From Micrococcaceae bacterium UBA7136 (GTDB lineage Bacteria; Actinomycetota; Actinomycetes; Actinomycetales; Micrococcaceae), in NCBI GenBank assembly GCA_002492045.1, contig DKXC01000059.1, positions 1 to 5,603 on the forward strand: a stretch of 5,603 bases of DNA, read 5' to 3'. The notes under the pieces were generated by a model. That model worked only from the letters and a program-made list of their open reading frames with translations. It was not told the origin of the DNA and ran no database searches. How positions within the stretch are numbered: position 1 is the first letter of the stretch; every line of letters begins with the position of its first letter. Shown here one piece after another: positions 1 to 5,603 of this stretch. The translations under genes were made by a program, and so were the position numbers.

Positions 1-314
1 TAGTTGGTGGGTGCGGGGTGGTTCTTTACTTTTGAATAAGCCTCAGTGAGACCAGAAGCAAAAATAGAAAAGCCAGCTAGCAGGTTCTTCGGCCAGCGAT
101 CAGCAAGAACTCCACCCCAGAGGGACACCAAAAAGGTAGGGGCTGTCCGCAAGGCTAAGACCAGGCCCAAGGAAGATAAATCCTCTGCCCCAGCAAAATG
201 CAGAACAAGGACCAGGTTTAGCAGGTTAGAGCCAAAAGCCAGCAACAAGTGGGCTAGCGAAAGCCGCCAGACTGCCCCCGGCAGTCTAGCTCTTCCCCTC
301 GGGTTACTCACCAC
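1..314 (-). CDS. MFS transporter, N-terminal fragment running off the left edge (possibly disrupted)
   Basis: The minus-strand frame gives 104 codons from a GTG at 314 to the window edge, and the family is recognisable from the N-terminal third of a major facilitator superfamily exporter. Residues about 18-40 (LSLAHLLLAFGSNLLNLVLV and on) form helix 1 and residues about 48-70 form helix 2. They are followed by the motif A loop GGVLADRWPK (67-76), which links helices 2 and 3 in this family. No substrate can be deduced. The start is uncertain: GTG at 314, GTG at 311 and TTG at 323 are all in frame, and none has a well-placed Shine-Dalgarno sequence. A stop upstream in this frame, inside the end of the TPR gene, limits how far it can extend. 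The gene follows the TPR gene by about 43 bp and could be co-transcribed. The last residues (EAYSKVKNHPAPTN) are polar where helix 3 should continue, and the final partial codon is TA-, so a stop may follow at once. It could be a pseudogene. Confidence 0.68.
   Translation of the reverse strand, partial: MVSNPRGRARLPGAVWRLSLAHLLLAFGSNLLNLVLVLHFAGAEDLSSLGLVLALRTAPTFLVSLWGGVLADRWPKNLLAGFSIFASGLTEAYSKVKNHPAPTN
269..287. repeat. Perfect 8-bp inverted repeat with 3-nt loop
   Basis: The arms AGACTGCC (269-276) and GGCAGTCT (280-287) are exact reverse complements around CCC. On the minus strand this sits about 27 nt inside the predicted MFS start and about 70 nt after the TPR stop codon. No T-run follows it on either strand, so it does not look like a standard intrinsic terminator. 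It could be an operator, an RNA hairpin that affects translation, or chance in GC-rich sequence. If the MFS gene is decayed, it may instead mark the end of the upstream operon. Confidence 0.45.
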
Positions 315-357
315 GTCTAACAAAGCAGGACACCAGCCTCTACCAGGCCAGGGAAGC

Positions 358-2193
358 CTAGAGCAGGTCCTCTAGCAGGGCCTGAACCTGGTGCTCCTGG
401 CCGGTCTTACGCAAGAGGTCAATGTAGGCGTCCAAGGCACGGGCCTTAGACCGCGGACGTACAGCCTCCTCAAAAAGCCCCACTGCCTCCCGGTAGGTGG
501 CAAGAGCCTGATCATAAAGCCCCCGCTCAGCCTCAACCTGCCCCAAAACCAACAGCAGCTGACCGGCCCGATCCAGCTGGCCGCCGTCCACGTACTTCTC
601 AGAAGCAGACCGCAAAAAACCAGGCGCCTCATCCATCTCTAAAGCCGCAAAAGAACGAGCCGCCAAATCCATGGTCAAAGCAAGCACCTTATAGGCCTGC
701 TGCTGAAAGAAAGACTCCGGCAGGCCAACCCGCTCAGAATAGCGATCATCCAGCTCAGCCCCAGCCTGATCCATCGCGGCCATGGCCAGAGGGTAAACCT
801 GGCCCAAGGCAGCCCGGCCCTGGCTCTCAGCCACCGGGAACCAGCGGCGAGCCAGCTCCGCCAAGAAAGCCGTGGGGGCCTTAGCCTCCAAGGCCAGCTC
901 AGACGCCCGGGCATAGGCCTCAAAGGCCCGCTCCAGCTGGCCCAGCTCCTGCCAGGCCGCCCCAGCCTCAGCCCAATCAGCCCAAGAAGCATGGTCCGGT
1001 AGGTCCTCCACCGTCGCCTCAGCCAGAGGAATAGACGCCCCCTCAGTCTCCAAGCTGACCCCCTCCGGCAAAACCAAATCCACCAGGCGAGGAGCCGAAG
1101 TAGCCTCCTGCAAGGCCCGACTAAAATTATCAGACCCCGCCCGCCGATCAAAGGCCCTAGCCAAAGGCAGAGACTGCTCATAGGCCCAGTCATAGAAATG
1201 AGACAGCCGCTCCAAGCTCCAGCCCTCATCCGGGCCAAAGCCCTGGGCCTCCAGCCGCTCATTCAGCACCGCCTTAGCATCCCCCAAGAAGGTAGGACGC
1301 TGCCCCTCAGACTCCCGAGCCCAGGCCAAACCAGCCAGCACAAAACGCAAAAAAGCCCGATTATCGCCCGGGTCGCCCGTCAAAGCCAGAGCCTGCCTGC
1401 CCTGCTCCCGCAGCAGCTTAAAGGCCTCATCCAGCTGACCGCCCCGGGCCAGAATCTCAAACTCCAGACCCAAATCGTTAGGATCATACTGGTCGCGGGT
1501 AGCCTGAGCCCGCCGCAAATGCAGACCAGCCTCCCGGCCCATCCCCAGCTCCAGGCAGGCCATAGCCAGCTGCCGGTGAGAAGAAGCAGGCTCCCGGTTG
1601 CACAAATCCTCAGTGGGCGCCCCCAAATCCAGGGCCTCCTGGAACTTACCCTCAGAGACCAAATCATGAATCAGCCCGCCCTGACGGCAAGAAGCACAAT
1701 CCATCTCGTCCTCGCCGTGAGACAGCCAGCGGGCCTTCCAGGCCTCCGCTTCATCCTCCAGGCCCAGGTGCAGGGCCCAACCATACTCGGCCCGGTCCGG
1801 GGCGCTTTCACCCAGGCCAGCTAGCCGGTAGCGGCGACGCATCTCGTCCAGCAGGGTGCGGGCCTGGTCCCGGCTAATCTGCGGGTAGGCTGTCAGGTCA
1901 CCAGAAATCCACTTAAACTGCCAGAAAAGGGCCCGGCTGGTCTCCTCTGTAAAGAACTCCGGGTTGCTGTCATAAAGCCGCAGCAGCTTAGAAAAAGCCG
2001 CAAAAGAAGCCGGGGTAGGCTGACCAAAAATATAGGTCTCCACTAGGTTGAGCAGGGCCTCGGGCAGCACCTGCCGCGGCCCCTCATTCTCTAGCGTCCG
2101 CACCAGGTACTCAGAAGCCGCCGTCCGGGCCGCCCCATAGGGTAGCTCCCGGGCCTGAATCAGCTTCTGCTGGGCCTGCTCAATTGACCACAT
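358..2193 (-). CDS. Tetratricopeptide-repeat-like protein, third gene of the HSP90 unit
   Basis: This is a 611-residue soluble protein with no signal peptide or membrane segment, almost wholly alpha-helical and rich in Ala, Leu, Glu and Arg. TPR-like helix pairs are clearest at residues 174-190 (LVSEGKFQEALDL), 245-263 (ILARGGQLDEAFKLL), 404-437 (AWQELGQLERAFEAYARA) and 537-575 (GQVEAERGLYDQALATYREA). TPR solenoids bind other proteins, so an adaptor or co-chaperone role for the adjacent HSP90 is a reasonable inference but is not shown. Cys166 and Cys169 form a CxxC (DCASC), with a further LCNREP cysteine at 198 and another at 213. From memory, similar cysteines recur in actinobacterial relatives next to HSP90 genes. 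The ATG at 2193 has GGAAAGGA upstream with 8 nt spacing. The gene starts 23 bp after the HSP90 stop and ends in TAG. The repeats are degenerate, so their exact number is unsure. Confidence 0.85.
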   Translation of the reverse strand: MWSIEQAQQKLIQARELPYGAARTAASEYLVRTLENEGPRQVLPEALLNLVETYIFGQPTPASFAAFSKLLRLYDSNPEFFTEETSRALFWQFKWISGDLTAYPQISRDQARTLLDEMRRRYRLAGLGESAPDRAEYGWALHLGLEDEAEAWKARWLSHGEDEMDCASCRQGGLIHDLVSEGKFQEALDLGAPTEDLCNREPASSHRQLAMACLELGMGREAGLHLRRAQATRDQYDPNDLGLEFEILARGGQLDEAFKLLREQGRQALALTGDPGDNRAFLRFVLAGLAWARESEGQRPTFLGDAKAVLNERLEAQGFGPDEGWSLERLSHFYDWAYEQSLPLARAFDRRAGSDNFSRALQEATSAPRLVDLVLPEGVSLETEGASIPLAEATVEDLPDHASWADWAEAGAAWQELGQLERAFEAYARASELALEAKAPTAFLAELARRWFPVAESQGRAALGQVYPLAMAAMDQAGAELDDRYSERVGLPESFFQQQAYKVLALTMDLAARSFAALEMDEAPGFLRSASEKYVDGGQLDRAGQLLLVLGQVEAERGLYDQALATYREAVGLFEEAVRPRSKARALDAYIDLLRKTGQEHQVQALLEDLL

Positions 2194-2201
2194 GGCTAGC
2201 G

Positions 2202-2209
2202 TCCTTTCC
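2202..2209 (-). promoter_or_regulatory. Shine-Dalgarno site of the TPR gene
   Basis: The minus strand reads GGAAAGGA here, with AGGA ending 8 nt before the ATG at 2193. It supports that ATG as the start and independent ribosome loading after the HSP90 stop codon. Confidence 0.7.
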
Positions 2210-2216
2210 TTTTCTT

Positions 2217-4037
2217 CTACTTGCCTAAGGCAGCCGCAAGCAGCTGGGCCAGACTGTCAGATAGCAGGGCCGTCTCAGACCCGCTCAGACCCTCACCGGC
2301 CAGCATCAGAGCCGAAATGTAGAGGGTCATCAAACCTGGCTCAAAAGACGGGTGAGCAGGCTGATAGAGCAGACGGCGGGTATTCTCATTGGAATCGTTG
2401 AGCACCAGGGTACGGCTGGGGGCAGCCTGCTGGCCCTCCGTGAAAGAAGAGAGCAGACCAGAGAAGAAATCATCAGCCGCCTCAGCCTCCTGGCTAATAG
2501 ACCGGGCCCGCTCAGCCTCAGCATCCCGCAAGAGCACGGCCGGAACCTCCTGTGGGTGGAAAGACCGCAAAGAAACATCACAATCATGCTCAGCCAGTAG
2601 GGCCTTAGCCCGGTCTAAGGCCTCCATGACCTGCAACTGGCGGTCCAAGTCCACCGGGGCCAAGGTGGCGGTGACGTCCTGGGCTGTCAGCTCAGTGACC
2701 TGCCAGTTGGGGCGGTCAGCCAGCTTGGCCAGCAGGTCAGCATCATAAACATATCCACCATTAACCACCATCAGCCCCTGGGCGCTAGCCACCGAAGCGA
2801 TCCGCCGATAGGCCTCGGTGGTGGGCGTATAGAGCACCTGCCCGGACGCCTGGGCCACCTCAGCCAGGGTAGCCACCCCGCCTGTCGTCTCAAAAGGCAG
2901 GGAGGAAGCCACAATATCTAGCATGTCGTCACTGGCCAGGGCCACCGCCCGCAGGGCCAGAGAATGAACCGCAATAAAACGGTCCCGGGCCGGGCCAGGC
3001 TGGCTGAGAGTCTGGCTAATCCAGTCCTTGAGCTGCTGGCCGATAGCCTCCCTGGTCAGCAGCAGAATCTCGTCCTCCCGCAGCTGCTCCCGGGACGCCG
3101 TTGGTGTCAGCGACTCAGAATTGAGCACGGCCCGCACAAAGAAAGCCCAATCCGGTAGTAGGCTGTCTTCCCGGCCGTTGACCAGCATGTTCTTGACATA
3201 GACCCGGTGACGGCCAGAACCCGGCGACACGGCCTGCGGCAGAACATAGGCCACACCCGTAGTACCCGTTGCCGGAACAGACAGGTCAATAGTGGCCAGA
3301 GGTGTTAGGCCCAAAGACTTCTCAGCATAGTCAGTTAGGGCCAGCAGTCGGTCATGCTGGTTGCGTCCGCCCTCACCGGCCGGGGCCCAGGGCAGAGCCG
3401 GGCGATTAATCTGCCGCCAGACCCGCTGGCCCGCAACAGAGGCCACCCGCACCATCAAATCCACCGGCAGCATATCGGCATAATCCCCAGCCAGGGTCAG
3501 GACGGTCTCCTCCGCCACCCAGTGCAGGGCGTCTGGCCGGGCCTTAAGGCGGATGCTGGTACCCACCTCAAGCTGGGCCTCCCCGTCCTCCACCGGTAGA
3601 ACCTGGAAGGTGCCGTCAGCATGCCCCAACCAGCGCACCGGACGGCTACCCGGCAGAGCGCTCAGGGAGGTCACTTCTAGGGTGTCAGCAATCAAAAAAC
3701 AGGCCAGCAGGCCAATACCGAACTGGCCCAGATACTCGGCCCGGCCCTCACCTAGCAGCTCATCCCGCTTAGAAGTACGGCCGATGGTTGCCAGGAACTC
3801 CTCAGCCTGGTCAGCCGTCAGACCAACACCAGAATCCCGGATGGTAATGCCCTGGCCGTCCTCCCAGGGGTCTAGCTCAACCAGGGCCGGGGCTGTCGGG
3901 TCTAGCTCCTGCCGGGCGGTAATAGCGTCCACCCCGTTCTGGATAGCCTCCCGCAAATAAACCTGAGGGCCCGAATAAAGGTTCTTGGACAGCAGCTCAA
4001 CCAGGCCGCCCAGATCAACCTTAAAACGCTGCTGCAT
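2217..4037 (-). CDS. HSP90-family molecular chaperone (HtpG-like ATPase)
   Basis: This 606-residue cytoplasmic ATP-dependent chaperone is close in length to HtpG (about 620). The N-terminal GHKL ATPase domain is intact. The helix motif LREAIQNGVDAI carries E30 (expected catalytic Glu), N34 (Mg/ATP ligand) and D37. IRDSGVGLT (66-74) holds the adenine-binding Asp68 with Gly70 and Gly72. LGQFGIGLLACFLIAD (103-118) is the glycine-rich lid hinge, and GTSIRL (159-164) is the conserved Thr region. In the middle domain, NSESLTPTASREQL (306-319) contains Arg316, matching the Arg that contacts the ATP gamma-phosphate. The C-terminal third diverges from HtpG; an acidic linker (about 510-540) precedes a helical end (about 565-603), and the protein ends AALGK. 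It resembles the actinobacterial HSP90-family branch rather than classical HtpG, so no symbol is given. The ATG lies 2 bp after the YbjN stop, with GAGGAG 8 nt upstream inside that gene, which implies translational coupling. Confidence 0.95.
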   Translation of the reverse strand: MQQRFKVDLGGLVELLSKNLYSGPQVYLREAIQNGVDAITARQELDPTAPALVELDPWEDGQGITIRDSGVGLTADQAEEFLATIGRTSKRDELLGEGRAEYLGQFGIGLLACFLIADTLEVTSLSALPGSRPVRWLGHADGTFQVLPVEDGEAQLEVGTSIRLKARPDALHWVAEETVLTLAGDYADMLPVDLMVRVASVAGQRVWRQINRPALPWAPAGEGGRNQHDRLLALTDYAEKSLGLTPLATIDLSVPATGTTGVAYVLPQAVSPGSGRHRVYVKNMLVNGREDSLLPDWAFFVRAVLNSESLTPTASREQLREDEILLLTREAIGQQLKDWISQTLSQPGPARDRFIAVHSLALRAVALASDDMLDIVASSLPFETTGGVATLAEVAQASGQVLYTPTTEAYRRIASVASAQGLMVVNGGYVYDADLLAKLADRPNWQVTELTAQDVTATLAPVDLDRQLQVMEALDRAKALLAEHDCDVSLRSFHPQEVPAVLLRDAEAERARSISQEAEAADDFFSGLLSSFTEGQQAAPSRTLVLNDSNENTRRLLYQPAHPSFEPGLMTLYISALMLAGEGLSGSETALLSDSLAQLLAAALGK

Positions 4038-4039
4038 GT

Positions 4040-4507
4040 CTACTTCTCCTCGCTGAAAGTCTCGGTCAAAAGAGAGAAATACTCCTGAGCAAGCTGCAGG
4101 GCTGTCCCAATATGCTCGTCCAGCTGCTCATCGGTGGCACCCCCAGCATAGGGAACCGACATATCCACCGGCATAATCAGGGAAACCTGGTCGCCCTCCT
4201 CCCAACGGTAGGGGAAGGCCTTAAGGAAGGGCCGGTTCTGGTTCCAATAGTTAGTCAGCTCCTGGGCTGTACCCAGAAAGTCCAGGGGCAGGGTGCCCCG
4301 CCAGCTGCCGCGCAGGCTCAGGACGTCCAAGCCCAGCTGCCGGGCCAGCAAAAGATTAAGACTACCCAGGGGCAGGAAGACCGTCAGCTCACCGGCAGGA
4401 TCCTGCTCGTAGGTCAGCTCTAGGCGCTCCAGGGACTCCTTGAGTCGCTCCTGGGTAATGGGGCGCAGGCCCGTCTGGGCAGGCAGAACATTCTCAAAGA
4501 AACCCAT
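4040..4507 (-). CDS. YbjN-domain protein, first gene of the HSP90 unit
   Basis: This is a 155-residue acidic soluble protein with no signal peptide or membrane helices. The order of elements fits the YbjN fold: an N-terminal helix (17-31, TQERLKESLERLELTY), strands with LTVFLPLGSLNLLL (41-54), a central segment with GSWRGTLPLDF, then LTNYWNQNRPFLKAFPY (84-100), the W..N..R/FPK-type signature of the family. After the strand DQVSLIMPVDMSVPY (106-120), helices run to the end (126-149). YbjN proteins have been called sensory or regulatory, and their fold resembles small type III secretion chaperones, so a binding role is plausible; no enzymatic residues are visible. The ATG at 4507 is set by GAAGGAAG 6 nt upstream. 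The gene ends in TAG 2 bp before the HSP90 start, so the two products are probably made together. The family assignment rests on motif recognition rather than a database search. Confidence 0.8.
   Translation of the reverse strand: MGFFENVLPAQTGLRPITQERLKESLERLELTYEQDPAGELTVFLPLGSLNLLLARQLGLDVLSLRGSWRGTLPLDFLGTAQELTNYWNQNRPFLKAFPYRWEEGDQVSLIMPVDMSVPYAGGATDEQLDEHIGTALQLAQEYFSLLTETFSEEK
4046..4051 (-). promoter_or_regulatory. Shine-Dalgarno site of the HSP90 gene inside the YbjN gene
   Basis: GAGGAG on the minus strand lies within the last codons of the YbjN gene, 8 nt before the HSP90 ATG. Ribosomes finishing the YbjN frame would be beside the HSP90 start, as expected for translational coupling. 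Confidence 0.75.
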
Positions 4508-4513
4508 GACTAA

Positions 4514-4521
4514 CTTCCTTC
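4514..4521 (-). promoter_or_regulatory. Shine-Dalgarno site of the YbjN gene
   Basis: The minus strand reads GAAGGAAG, 6 nt before the ATG at 4507. It fixes the start of the first gene in the unit. Confidence 0.75.
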
Positions 4522-4524
4522 AAC

Positions 4525-4544
4525 TTGTGCCAGCCGGGCCACAA
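4525..4544. promoter_or_regulatory. Imperfect inverted repeat upstream of the YbjN-HSP90-TPR unit
   Basis: On the plus strand TTGTGCC (4525-4531) and GGCCACAA (4537-4544) are reverse complements apart from one extra base, with five bases (AGCCG) between them. The element lies about 18 nt before the YbjN start, where an operator or a 5'-UTR hairpin would act on the whole unit. No convincing -35/-10 pair is visible beside it. It matches neither the CIRCE nor the full HAIR heat-shock operator. Chance is possible in GC-rich DNA. Confidence 0.35.
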
Positions 4545-4564
4545 CCCGCTGGCAGGGCATAAGA

Positions 4565-4595
4565 ATAGAGGGGACAGTCTAGCTATCCCCTCTAT
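4565..4595 (-). terminator. Probable rho-independent terminator of the YhgE/Pip gene
   Basis: The arms ATAGAGGGGA (4565-4574) and TCCCCTCTAT (4586-4595) are perfect 10-bp reverse complements around an 11-nt loop. The hairpin starts about 27 nt after the YhgE/Pip stop codon in the direction of transcription. The bases after it on the minus strand are TCTTAT, a weak U-tract, so termination may be partial. It separates the YhgE/Pip transcript from the YbjN unit. Confidence 0.65.
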
Positions 4596-4621
4596 CCTAC
4601 TCACTGACTCAAGCCGGGCCT

Positions 4622-5602
4622 TTAGGCAGTAGCCTTTTGGTCATCCAGGTGCTTGGCCCGGCGGGCCTGACGCTCAGCCTCAGCCCGCTCCTCGCGTCGG
4701 TGCCGCCGCCAAATGCTGAAGGCCGTACCGCAGACCGCCAGGCTAAACCAGCCAACCAACCAGGCCAGGCCAACCCCAACACCCAGGGAGCCGCCCGCAA
4801 TGAAGGAGCGGAAGGCCTCTAGGGCGTGGGTCAGAGGCAGCCAGGGGTGGATAGCCTGCAAGAAGGCCGGTGCCGTCTCAATGGGGTAGGTACCAGCCGC
4901 AGCACCCACCTGCAGAACTGTCAGCACCAGGGCAATGAAGCGGCCCGGGGCGTCCAGCAGGGCAATTAGGGCCTGATTAATGGCCAAGAAGGTGATAGAG
5001 GTCAGGATGGAGAAGCCCACCAGGCCCCAGAAGTTAGCGGTCTCAATACCCACCCAGAGGTGAATAATGGAGGGCATGACAATACCCTGGGCAATACCCA
5101 TGAGGACGACCGGAATCAGGGCCCCGCGCAGGGTGGCCAGGCCGCTGTGGCCGCTGCGGGCGAACTTGCGGGAAATCGCCGGGTACATCATGAAGTAGGC
5201 GATAGCACCCACCCAGAGACCCAGGGTCATGAAGTAGGGGGCTAGGCCGTGGCCGTAGGTGGCCACCTCGTTTAGGCGGGTCTCGCTGATATCCACCGGA
5301 TGGCTGCTAACAGCACTCAGGTCGTCAGCCTCCTGGGTGGTGAAGCTGGGTACCTGGCCCACCGCCTGCCCCAGGGAGGTAGCTAGCTGCTGGTTGCCGT
5401 CCTGAAGGTCGCCTAGGCCAGAGGCTAGGGAGGAGGCTCCGTCGCTGGCGCTGGTAGCCCCGGCAGAGAGCTGGGCGGCCCCGTCCTTGAGCTGGTTAGC
5501 ACCGGAGGCCAGAGAGCCGGTGCCCTCAGTCAGGGTAGCTGCGCCAGTAGAAAGCTGGTTAGCGCCAGAAGCTAGGGAGCCGGTGCCATCGGCTAGGGTG
5601 CT
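4622..5602 (-). CDS. YhgE/Pip-family membrane protein, C-terminal part (start beyond right edge)
   Basis: The visible 326 codons are open to the right edge, and no true start is present. Residues 1-80 are heptads of the xxxLxxG type (for example LASGANQ, LSTGAAT, LKDGAAQ), which fill the extracytoplasmic middle of YhgE/Pip proteins. NEVATYGHGLAPYFMTLGLW (111-130) and GTYPIETAPAF (237-247) followed by IHPWLPLTHALEAFRSF are hallmark segments of the C-terminal domain. Clear membrane helices lie at about 123-143, 162-182, 191-216, 222-240 and 275-298, with a likely membrane-dipping segment near 252-270. The protein ends in a cytoplasmic tail rich in Arg and Lys (about 299-326). Members include the lactococcal phage infection protein Pip and Bacillus YhgE. 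The membrane domain resembles ABC-2 permeases and the type VII secretion factor EsaA, but the transported substrate is unknown. It ends in TAA and is followed by a hairpin, so it is probably a separate transcript from the YbjN unit. Confidence 0.92.
   Translation of the reverse strand, partial: STLADGTGSLASGANQLSTGAATLTEGTGSLASGANQLKDGAAQLSAGATSASDGASSLASGLGDLQDGNQQLATSLGQAVGQVPSFTTQEADDLSAVSSHPVDISETRLNEVATYGHGLAPYFMTLGLWVGAIAYFMMYPAISRKFARSGHSGLATLRGALIPVVLMGIAQGIVMPSIIHLWVGIETANFWGLVGFSILTSITFLAINQALIALLDAPGRFIALVLTVLQVGAAAGTYPIETAPAFLQAIHPWLPLTHALEAFRSFIAGGSLGVGVGLAWLVGWFSLAVCGTAFSIWRRHRREERAEAERQARRAKHLDDQKATA
5462..5587 (-). repeat. Two tandem 63-bp repeats encoding LxxG heptads
   Basis: Two adjacent 21-residue units (5525-5587 and 5462-5524) each begin with the same 12 residues, GTGSLASGANQL. 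Across those 12 codons the DNA differs at six positions, all synonymous third bases; beyond them the units diverge. Weaker heptads extend on both sides within the YhgE/Pip coding sequence. Confidence 0.75.
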
Positions 5603-5603
5603 A

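Larger units (their letters stand above)
4508..4621. other. Intergenic region between YhgE/Pip and the YbjN unit
   Basis: This 114-bp spacer is the longest non-coding stretch in the window. From right to left it holds the 10-bp terminator hairpin, the imperfect inverted repeat near 4525-4544 and the YbjN ribosome-binding site. It is the only plausible place for a promoter of the three-gene unit, but no clear sigma-70-type pair is visible. TATTCT or TCTTAT around 4558-4568 on the minus strand are weak -10 candidates without a good -35. Confidence 0.6.

Noticed and set aside
332..350. Weak GCCT/AGGC hairpin between the TPR and MFS genes
   Set aside because: The stem is only 4 bp and no T-run follows, which is too little for a terminator call.
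46..375. 109-residue plus-strand open frame
   Set aside because: It is antisense to the MFS fragment, whose minus-strand frame has recognisable helices and motif A. The plus frame is low-complexity, rich in Arg, Lys and Pro, with no domain.
675..1262. 195-residue minus-strand frame rich in Trp, Arg and Leu
   Set aside because: It is a shifted frame inside the TPR gene; the odd composition comes from reading GC-rich codons out of phase.
1198..1824. 208-residue plus-strand open frame
   Set aside because: It is antisense to the TPR gene. Its composition is rich in Gln, Leu, Arg and Pro, as expected from the reverse complement of Ala/Leu/Glu-rich helical coding sequence, and no ribosome-binding site is evident.
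4607..4613. ACTCAAG, one half of the HspR-binding HAIR operator
   Set aside because: The second half-site (CTTGAGT or ACTCAAG at 7-bp spacing) is missing on either side. The site also lies on the far side of the YhgE/Pip terminator from the HSP90 unit.
4622..5362. GTG at 5362 as the start of a 246-residue protein
   Set aside because: The same frame is open to the right edge and encodes typical YhgE/Pip heptad repeats upstream, so this valine is internal.

Overview
The window looks like a chromosomal segment of a medium-to-high-GC actinobacterium (Actinomycetota). The evidence is GC-rich coding sequence, codon choice rich in GCC, CTG and CGG with mostly TAG stops, and families common in that phylum: an actinobacterial-type HSP90, a YbjN-domain protein beside it, and a YhgE/Pip membrane protein. 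The genus cannot be named from the sequence alone. Every supported gene lies on the minus strand, so transcription runs from right to left.

Right end (about 4622-5603): the C-terminal 326 residues of a YhgE/Pip-family membrane protein. It consists of LxxG heptad repeats, then an ABC-2-like membrane domain and a basic cytoplasmic tail. The start lies beyond the right edge. A perfect 10-bp inverted repeat (4565-4595) follows its stop codon and probably ends its transcript.

Centre (358-4507): a tightly packed three-gene unit. In transcription order it holds a 155-residue YbjN-domain protein, a 606-residue HSP90-family ATPase (2-bp gap) and a 611-residue TPR-like helical repeat protein (23-bp gap). 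Each has a good Shine-Dalgarno sequence. The layout suggests one transcript starting in the 4508-4564 gap. A dedicated chaperone module is the most interesting reading: HSP90 would be the ATP-driven clamp, the TPR protein a co-chaperone or adaptor, and the YbjN protein a small chaperone-like or regulatory partner. Only the family assignments come from the sequence; the joint function is inference.

Left end (1-314): the first roughly 90 residues of an MFS transporter (two membrane helices plus motif A), again on the minus strand. The frame loses MFS character in its last 15 codons, inside what should be helix 3, so the gene may be truncated or disrupted at the edge. Its start is uncertain, and a perfect 8-bp hairpin lies within its first codons.

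No RNA genes, CRISPR arrays, complete mobile elements or attachment sites were seen. Long plus-strand open frames across the window are antisense shadows of the minus-strand genes.
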